Assembly (NCBI RefSeq): GCF_019720895.1
Contig: NZ_JAHKSH010000003.1
Location: 558,001 to 622,000, forward strand
DNA: 64,000 bases
Reading direction: 5' to 3'
Origin: Microbacterium salitolerans
GTDB taxonomy: Bacteria > Actinomycetota > Actinomycetes > Actinomycetales > Microbacteriaceae
Shown piece by piece: positions 58,445 through 64,000 of this stretch. A model generated the notes under the pieces. It worked only from the letters and a program-made list of their open reading frames with translations, was not told where the DNA came from and ran no database searches. The first letter of the stretch is position 1; every line of letters begins with the position of its first letter. Position numbers and translations under genes: made by a program.

Positions 58445-61356
58445 GATGTCGCCTCCGCCGTGAGCTCGAAGCTGTGGGACTTCGCCGAGCGGTAGTTCGA
58501 GTGCACCTCGACGGCGATCGTGTTCGCGCCGGCGACCAGGAGGTCGGTCGGAACCGCGACGGTGACGGGGTTCGCGACCGCCGCACCGCCCGAGACGCCG
58601 GCGTTCGCGAAGGTCCCCGCCGTGAGGGGGCCGTCGTCGAGGTTCTCGCGCAGCACCTCCGTGCCGTTCACGTACACGACGATGCCGTCGTCGACACGCA
58701 CGCTCAGGTCGAGCGCGGCGGGGACCTCGGCCAGGTCGAAGCCGTGCCGGTAGTAGCTCGTCACAGGGCGCGGCGAGAGCGATATGTCGAGCGGCGTCGC
58801 GATATCGCTCGTGCCCCAGCCGATCGGGGCGGGCGCGGCGGCCCACGTCGCGTCGTCGAAGTCCGGGGACCCCCAGCCCTCCGCGGCGCCGTCGATCGAC
58901 CACAGGTGGCGCCAGTCGGATCCGCCCGCGATGACCAGACCGATCGCGGGACCGGGGTCGGGATCCGGATCCGGGTCCGGTTCGGGATCCGGGTCCGGTT
59001 CGGGGTCGGGGTCCGGTTCGGGATCCGGCTCCGTCGGCGCAGCAGCGGCGATCGGGTCGGAGCTCGCGGAGACGTTGCCGGCGGCGTCGGAGGCCCGGAC
59101 GGCGTAGGTCGTGTCACCAGGCGCGAGCGGCAGCTCCAGCGAGCGGGCGTCGGTCGACGCGGCGACGCGTCCGTTCCGGATCACCTGATAGGCCGTCACA
59201 CCTCTGTCATCCGTCGCCTCCTCCCAGGAGAGGTCGACGCCGTCGGCGGTCCGCTGCGCTTGCAGGCCGGCCGGTGTGCTCGGCGCGGTGACGTCTGCGG
59301 CGGCGTGCCGCACGAACCCGCCCGACCACTGCCGGGTGTATCCCTCGCGCGTCGAGTGCGTGAAGTCCCCGCCCTGCCAGAGCGACCCGGCGGAGTCGAC
59401 GAAGAGCGCCCAGGTGCCCGCGCCGCCGCGCGTGTTGAACGCGCCGTTGAATGACGGCCGGTATTCGCCCGTCGCGGCATCCCACGCCCCGCTGCCGTAG
59501 ATGGCGTGCGAGCCGCTCCACCCGGTCCCGACCGAGGGCCACCGCGTGGCGCCCTCGTAGACGGTTTCGAAGCAGTGGCACCCCCCGTACACCGTCGTGC
59601 CGTCGGAGGCGATCGCCTGGAAGTCGCCGCCCCGCAGCGTGATGGCGGCGCTGAGCACGTCCAGCGTGTCGCGTGAGTAGCTCATGAGCGAGTGCTCGGA
59701 TCCGCCGAGCCATACGCGGTCTCCGACCTCGCGAACGGCCTGCTGATACCCGGTTCGTCCTCCGGAGCGGTTCGAGAACACCGGCTCCCACGGGAAGAGC
59801 GTCTCGTCGGCGGACGCGAGCGCGGCGGCGTGATCGGCGGTCCGTCCGCGCGACTGCGAGAAGAACCCTGCGGCGTACACGCGGTCGCCCTGCTCCGAGG
59901 CGTCGAGACTCATCACGGTGCCGTTGAACTCGGGGTTCCACGTGCCCGGGAGTCCGGTCGAGAGGGAGAAGCGCGCCGCGCCGCGGGCGTAGGCCTGCCC
60001 GGATCCCTCGGCGGTGGCGTGGGTGAAGGTCCCGGCGACGTAGAGCCAGTCGTCCTGCACATCCATCGAACGCACGGAGGGCACGCCGCCCGAGAGGTAG
60101 TTGATCAGGGCGCCCGTGAAGGATGCGTCGACGGCCCCCGTCGCGGCATCGAGCACGACGAGGCCGGCGTGCGGCTCGTCGTTGACGGTGGAGAAGAATC
60201 CGCCCACCGCGATGCGTCCGTCGCCGAGCCCCACGACCGCCTTCACCTGATTGTCGAAGACGGGACGAAAGGCCGGATTCCAGTCGCCGGAGTCGCGGTC
60301 GAACGACGCGAGATACGACTGCTGTACCGCGCCAGCGCCGGACGACGAGCGCTGCACGGTGGTGAAGTTGCCGCCGACGAAGACGCGACCGCCCTCTTCG
60401 CCGAACGCCGACACCTCGTTGCTGCCCTCGGTCGTGGTGGGGCCGGCGCCGAGGCCCGTGACGCCCCAGGTCTGCCGCCGAGCGAAGGCCTCGGCGACCG
60501 GCTCGCGCGTCGCCGCCGGGAGCGCCTCGGCGGCGGGCGTCTCGGGAGTGGTGAGCTGCGGGCGCAGGAGCACCTGGGTGAAGGGGCGTGCGTAGCCCGA
60601 CGACGGCGTACGCGACCAGAGGTGGCTCGAGGCCGCGGTCGAGCCCGAGATGTCGGCGCCGTAGCCGAACCCCATCGCCCATCCCTCTGCGGCGCCCGTG
60701 ATCGTGCGCACGCGACTCGTGCCGTTGCCGGAGCCGAAGTTGCTCGTGAAGCCACCCGAATAGCTGCTGCCGTCGATCGTGAACGCGCCGACGCGCTGCT
60801 CGCTGTTGAACTGCCATGTCCATTCGTCGCGCGGGCTCGTCAGGTGGAATCGCACGTCCTGGTGGGCGGTGCCGGCCGCGTTCGTGGCGCGCACGAGCCG
60901 GATCCCGTCCTCGAGATCCGTGATCGGCTGGTGGCCGACGAGGTCGTCGATGATCGCGCCGGACAGCTGACGCGGCTGGAAGGCCGCGGCGCCCGTGACG
61001 ACGTCGCGGACCTGCGCGGGGGTGCCCGACCCGAGGATCGACTCCGACCAGCGCTCGCGTCCGCGCCCGACGAGTACCCATCCGCCGCCATCGGTCTCCT
61101 GATCGCAGTGGAAGCGCTCCGGGGACACCATCGCGGGAGTGAGAAGCCAGTACACGCCGCTCGGGGCGTCCGGATCCGTCTGCGCGATCTCCCAGCACGA
61201 GGCGGCTGCCGTCTGCTCGGTGAGCCCGTCGGGAGCCGGAATCGCCGGTTCGTCGGCTGCCGCGCCCGTTGGGACGAGCAGGGCGACCGCGAGGCCGAGG
61301 AGTGCGGGACCGGCGGCAGAGGCGCCGCGCCGAGCGGCGGGGGTGAAAAGAGTCAT
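58441..61356 (-). CDS. Secreted protein with fibrinogen-C-like, propeller, FN3 and C-terminal beta domains
   Basis: The protein has 971 residues. A signal peptide (~1-34, ending near GAAADE) is followed by a fibrinogen C-terminal-like domain (~50-270) with SGVYWLL and the hallmark CDQETDGGGWVLVGRG. Next come repeated VFVGGNF / IAVGGFF / LYVAGTF strands of a beta-propeller (~300-680), an FN3 domain (~695-775), a PDPEP-type linker and a beta-sandwich resembling galactose-binding modules (~815-965, VRVDDGIVVYVNGTEVL). There is no wall-sorting motif. It lies inside the glycopolymer run, overlapping the CDP-alcohol gene. It probably binds the polymer or a host/other glycan; the function is unproven. 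Confidence 0.82.
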   Translation of the reverse strand: MTLFTPAARRGASAAGPALLGLAVALLVPTGAAADEPAIPAPDGLTEQTAAASCWEIAQTDPDAPSGVYWLLTPAMVSPERFHCDQETDGGGWVLVGRGRERWSESILGSGTPAQVRDVVTGAAAFQPRQLSGAIIDDLVGHQPITDLEDGIRLVRATNAAGTAHQDVRFHLTSPRDEWTWQFNSEQRVGAFTIDGSSYSGGFTSNFGSGNGTSRVRTITGAAEGWAMGFGYGADISGSTAASSHLWSRTPSSGYARPFTQVLLRPQLTTPETPAAEALPAATREPVAEAFARRQTWGVTGLGAGPTTTEGSNEVSAFGEEGGRVFVGGNFTTVQRSSSGAGAVQQSYLASFDRDSGDWNPAFRPVFDNQVKAVVGLGDGRIAVGGFFSTVNDEPHAGLVVLDAATGAVDASFTGALINYLSGGVPSVRSMDVQDDWLYVAGTFTHATAEGSGQAYARGAARFSLSTGLPGTWNPEFNGTVMSLDASEQGDRVYAAGFFSQSRGRTADHAAALASADETLFPWEPVFSNRSGGRTGYQQAVREVGDRVWLGGSEHSLMSYSRDTLDVLSAAITLRGGDFQAIASDGTTVYGGCHCFETVYEGATRWPSVGTGWSGSHAIYGSGAWDAATGEYRPSFNGAFNTRGGAGTWALFVDSAGSLWQGGDFTHSTREGYTRQWSGGFVRHAAADVTAPSTPAGLQAQRTADGVDLSWEEATDDRGVTAYQVIRNGRVAASTDARSLELPLAPGDTTYAVRASDAAGNVSASSDPIAAAAPTEPDPEPDPDPEPDPDPEPDPDPDPDPGPAIGLVIAGGSDWRHLWSIDGAAEGWGSPDFDDATWAAAPAPIGWGTSDIATPLDISLSPRPVTSYYRHGFDLAEVPAALDLSVRVDDGIVVYVNGTEVLRENLDDGPLTAGTFANAGVSGGAAVANPVTVAVPTDLLVAGANTIAVEVHSNYRSAKSHSFELTAEATS

Positions 61357-61373
61357 TCGATGCTCCGGTCGCG

Positions 61374-62078
61374 TCAGCAGGTCGGGTCGTCGGGAAAGGA
61401 TCGAGCGGTGATGCGCCAGACGCCCTTTTCGCGTACGAAATCGAAGACGCTCGCCGCGCGGACGCTCCGCGCGTCGAGCGAGCCCACCGGGTCGCCGGCG
61501 TCGTCGCGCATCACGACATCGCTCGAGTCGATGCAGGCGCGCACGCTCGCATCGCGGCCGTGGTGAGAGAGGATCTCGACGCTTTCGACGACGGGATCGC
61601 CCTCGAGGGTCCACCCGTTCTCGGCGAGCTCGGCATCCTGCGCCTCGAGCTCGGCGAGGTACGATCCGGCCACGGCATCCGAGAGCTGGCGGATGAGGCC
61701 GACCCTGTTTCCTTTGTCCCCACGCGTCGAGGGGAGGAGCGCGCTGTCGATGAGATCGCGCACGGCGTCCTCTTCGAGGTCGCCGGTCACCGGCGCGGCC
61801 GTCGGCTCGGGGGTCGGTGGGGCCGTCCGCGGCGCCGCGGTGGGAGACGGCCCCGGCGTGGCGACGGGAGTCGCCGCCGGGGCCGCGGGAGGCGCAGAGG
61901 CGCTCTCCCTCACCTCGGCCGTCGCCGAGGGCACCGGGTCGGACGCTGCCGGGGAGAGCGCAGCGTCGTCGCCGGAGACTGGGGGCGCCACGCTGCCGAA
62001 GGCGATCGCGGCGCCCGTCACCGCGAGGATCGCGACGCAGGCGGCGCCGATCACGACGGATCGGGGAGTGAAGGTCAT
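61374..62078 (-). CDS. Membrane-anchored protein with Pro/Ala linker, unknown function
   Basis: The protein has 234 residues. One helix (~10-30, VVIGAACVAILAVTGAAIAFG) is followed by a ~70-residue Ala/Pro/Thr linker and a ~125-residue extracellular domain with two Cys (RACIDSSDV and the terminal DPTC), which may form a disulfide. The domain has the look of a small NTF2/SnoaL-type or lipoprotein-like fold: helices with LIRQLSDAVAGSYLAELEAQ, then strands ending in GVWRITARSF. I do not recognise a family. Its ATG overlaps the flippase stop; the gap to the next gene is 17 bases. Confidence 0.72.
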   Translation of the reverse strand: MTFTPRSVVIGAACVAILAVTGAAIAFGSVAPPVSGDDAALSPAASDPVPSATAEVRESASAPPAAPAATPVATPGPSPTAAPRTAPPTPEPTAAPVTGDLEEDAVRDLIDSALLPSTRGDKGNRVGLIRQLSDAVAGSYLAELEAQDAELAENGWTLEGDPVVESVEILSHHGRDASVRACIDSSDVVMRDDAGDPVGSLDARSVRAASVFDFVREKGVWRITARSFPDDPTC

Positions 62079-63565
62079 GAGGGCGCTCCGGTCGTGGTGC
62101 GGCGCAGAAGCGCTGTGAAGTGGTCGAGATGGAGAAGCCGCGGTGCTCGCGCCGCGCAGATGGTGAGACAGATCCCACCCAGGGCGGCGCCGATGAGCAG
62201 TCCCTCCCACGTGGCGCCGAACACGGCGCGGCTGACGGCGGCGGGCAGACCGACGCAGCCGATGGCGATCGCAAGCGGCACGAAGCCGGCCGACAGGGGG
62301 AGCGGGAGACGGAGGATCCGCCTCACCTGGAAGGTCGCGAGTGCCGCGTCGACGAGGATCGCGACGGCCCACGCGACGGCCGCGCCCGTGATCCCCCAGA
62401 GGGGCACGAGGACGAGGAGCAGGAGGACGTCGACGGCGACCGCGACGATCTTGTTCAGGGCGGCGAGACCGCTTCGGCCGCTCATGAGGAGAACCGAGTG
62501 CACGTTTCCGGCGAGGAAGGTGACGATCGCCGCCGCGCTGAGCATCGCGAGCGCCGGCGCGCCGATGGCGAAATCTCGCCCGAGGATCCCGAGCCAGACG
62601 GGAGCGAAGATCGCCAGCAGCAGGTAGATGGGCGCGCTGAAGAGCACGAGCCAGCAGGTCGCGGTGCGGAAGAGCGCGCGGATGCCGTCGTGGTCGTTGC
62701 GGTGGAGCAGGCCGCTGAAGCGGGGAGCGACGACGACGCGCAGGGCCGAGTCGACGAGCGTGCCGGCGGCCGCGATGCGCGTCGCGGCGCCGTAGATCCC
62801 GGCGGCGGCCGGTCCGGCGATCGCCCCGACCAGGACGACGTCGAGCCAGGCGAGCGCCTGCGAGAGCGTCTCGGAGGCGACGCGCGGGGCGGCGTAGCGC
62901 GCGAGGCGAGGCGCGGATCCGACCGGTGCGGCGCCGTGCGGAGGCGCGTCCGCGAGTCGGAGGCGCAGCGCGAGCAGCCACAGCGCGGCGGCGCAGGCGA
63001 GTGCCGCGGGAGCCGCCCACGCGGCCGCGACGCCCGCGACGCCGGCGCCGACGGCGACGGCCGCGATGACGGCGAGCACTCGTGCGAGAGGAAGCCCGAC
63101 GTTCCCGATCCCGACGTAGGCGCCGAGATCTCCCAGCGCCCGGGAAGCGGCGAGGGCGACCGCGAGGACCGCAGCGAAGGGCAGCACCCAGGCGGAGGCG
63201 ACGACGGCCTCGGCGACCGGCCCGACCAGAAGTGCGGATGCGATCGTGAGGATCACCGCGACGAGGGTCCCGGCCGCGGCGGCGGTCGCGACGAGCCGGC
63301 CCGTGGTGCCACGGAGTCCGGCGGTGCCGTCGATCGCGAGCCGGGGGAGGATCCACAGGGCCGTCGAGTCCATGCCGGCGCGGGCGACCGCGAGGGCGAT
63401 GGTGAGCACCGCGATCGCCTGCAGGACGACACCGGCGCCGGCGTCGCCGAGGAGCCGACCGAGGACGACGATGAGGGCGAGTCCGAGGGCGGATCCGGCC
63501 GCGGCGCCGCCGAAGCTCACGAGGCCGCCTCGTGCGAGCGTGGCCTGCGGGGCGACGGCCGTCAT
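62075..63565 (-). CDS. Polysaccharide flippase (Wzx/MATE-like)
   Basis: The protein has 496 residues and about fourteen helices, as in Wzx/MurJ-type lipid-linked oligosaccharide flippases. The opening GGLVSFGGAAAGSALGLALI and the middle SETLSQALAWLDVVLVGAIAG with IYGAATRIAAAGTLVDSALR are typical of this superfamily. It should move the finished repeat unit across the membrane for the ligase-like protein. ATG 63565 overlaps the stop of the TagA-type gene (ATGA). Confidence 0.87.
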   Translation of the reverse strand: MTAVAPQATLARGGLVSFGGAAAGSALGLALIVVLGRLLGDAGAGVVLQAIAVLTIALAVARAGMDSTALWILPRLAIDGTAGLRGTTGRLVATAAAAGTLVAVILTIASALLVGPVAEAVVASAWVLPFAAVLAVALAASRALGDLGAYVGIGNVGLPLARVLAVIAAVAVGAGVAGVAAAWAAPAALACAAALWLLALRLRLADAPPHGAAPVGSAPRLARYAAPRVASETLSQALAWLDVVLVGAIAGPAAAGIYGAATRIAAAGTLVDSALRVVVAPRFSGLLHRNDHDGIRALFRTATCWLVLFSAPIYLLLAIFAPVWLGILGRDFAIGAPALAMLSAAAIVTFLAGNVHSVLLMSGRSGLAALNKIVAVAVDVLLLLVLVPLWGITGAAVAWAVAILVDAALATFQVRRILRLPLPLSAGFVPLAIAIGCVGLPAAVSRAVFGATWEGLLIGAALGGICLTICAARAPRLLHLDHFTALLRRTTTGAPS

Positions 63566-64000
63566 GCGGAGCGTCCCGTGAGAGACGCCGAGGCAGTGCG
63601 GCGGGAGAAGCGCTGGCGCAGGACGGCGCCGATGAACGACGGGTTGCCGAGCAGGTAGCGGCGCGCGAGACGACGCGGCTCGATGAGGAGCCGCCAGGCC
63701 CACTCGAGACCCGCCTGCATCATCCAGCGCGGTGCGCGCCTGTGCGCTCCGCTCAGCCAGTCGAAGAGACCGCCGCAGGTGAGGACGACGGGAGGGAGCT
63801 CGTCGCGGTGCGCCTGCACCCAGCGCTCCTGGAGAGGATCCCCGAGGCCCACGAACAGGATGCGTGTGTCGTGCGCGCGGATGTCATCGAGCAGCGCGGG
63901 GACATCGTCATCGGCGACGAAGCCGTGCGAGGTGCGGATCCGCAGACCCGGGACGTGCTCGACCATCTTCTCGGCCGCACGGGCGGCGACGCCCTCGGCC
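63562..64000 (-). CDS. WecG/TagA/CpsF family glycosyltransferase, 5' end outside window
   Basis: The frame stays open to base 64000, so only the C-terminal ~145 residues are visible. They are diagnostic: LFVGLGDPLQERWVQAH, VLTCGGLFDWLSGAHRRAP and the C-terminal amphipathic EWAWRLLIEPRRLARRYL segment that binds the membrane. TagA-type GT26 enzymes add N-acetylmannosamine (or a similar sugar) to lipid-linked GlcNAc as the second step of teichoic-acid or enterobacterial-antigen linkage units. This fits with the TagD-like gene at the other end of the run. Confidence 0.88.
   Translation of the reverse strand, partial: AEGVAARAAEKMVEHVPGLRIRTSHGFVADDDVPALLDDIRAHDTRILFVGLGDPLQERWVQAHRDELPPVVLTCGGLFDWLSGAHRRAPRWMMQAGLEWAWRLLIEPRRLARRYLLGNPSFIGAVLRQRFSRRTASASLTGRSA

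Overview
The window is high-GC DNA with dense genes, frequent GTG starts and many 4-base stop/start overlaps. Gene content points to an actinobacterium of the family Microbacteriaceae, most likely Microbacterium or a close relative: a mycoredoxin-like protein, the MoxR/DUF58/transglutaminase/FHA/PP2C/kinase locus, an HTTM/DUF5819 pair, and a wall-glycopolymer cluster. This is inferred from gene content and composition, not from a marker gene. I see no rRNA, tRNA, CRISPR array, insertion sequence or prophage.

Left part (1-15418): an AcrB-type RND efflux permease cut by the window edge; a DUF559 nuclease-like gene lying between two arrays of about 48-base hairpin repeats (3183-3588 and 4615-4908); a DEAD-box RNA helicase with a repetitive charged N-terminus; an aldose epimerase and a VanY-type carboxypeptidase; then, on the minus strand, a vitamin-type ECF transporter (fused ATPase-ATPase-EcfT plus S component), a pirin and a small acetyltransferase; then RecQ.

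Middle (15599-39547, all plus strand): a sortase-anchored, Asp/Ala/Ser-rich repeat protein coupled to DUF5819 and HTTM genes, which looks like a surface protein with its own membrane-processing pair; an acyl-CoA oxidase/dehydrogenase; then an eight-gene signalling and envelope locus. That locus holds a 2082-residue Ig-like/FN3 protein, a MoxR ATPase, a DUF58 protein, a transglutaminase-like membrane protein lacking the catalytic Cys, an RDD-FHA protein, a PP2C phosphatase, an FHA protein and a Ser/Thr kinase. Several members carry Asp-Asp-x-Thr-like motifs that could be kinase sites and FHA ligands.

Right part (39587-52008): a resolvase-like stump, a redoxin, a GT2-GtrA glycosyltransferase, two membrane proteins of unknown role, an M23 peptidase, TrhO and a DUF2255 protein. 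Next comes a compact module: a cytoplasmic S8 subtilase with NPFTRT repeats, overlapped by a TPR-CHAT protease, and facing them an ECF sigma factor overlapped by a small acidic protein. This is my best candidate for an under-described system: two proteases beside a sigma factor and a possible anti-sigma or substrate protein.

Far right (52118-64000, minus strand): an unbroken run of at least 11 genes, nearly all overlapping or within about 20 bases, for an exported glycopolymer: a TagA-type glycosyltransferase (cut by the window edge), a flippase, two secreted or anchored proteins, a CDP-alcohol transferase, a Wzz-like protein with a ruined kinase domain, an O-antigen ligase-like protein, two GT2 enzymes, a hexapeptide acetyltransferase and a TagD-like cytidylyltransferase. 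Across the whole window the hexamer GGATCC is strikingly frequent (about 130 sites by hand count).
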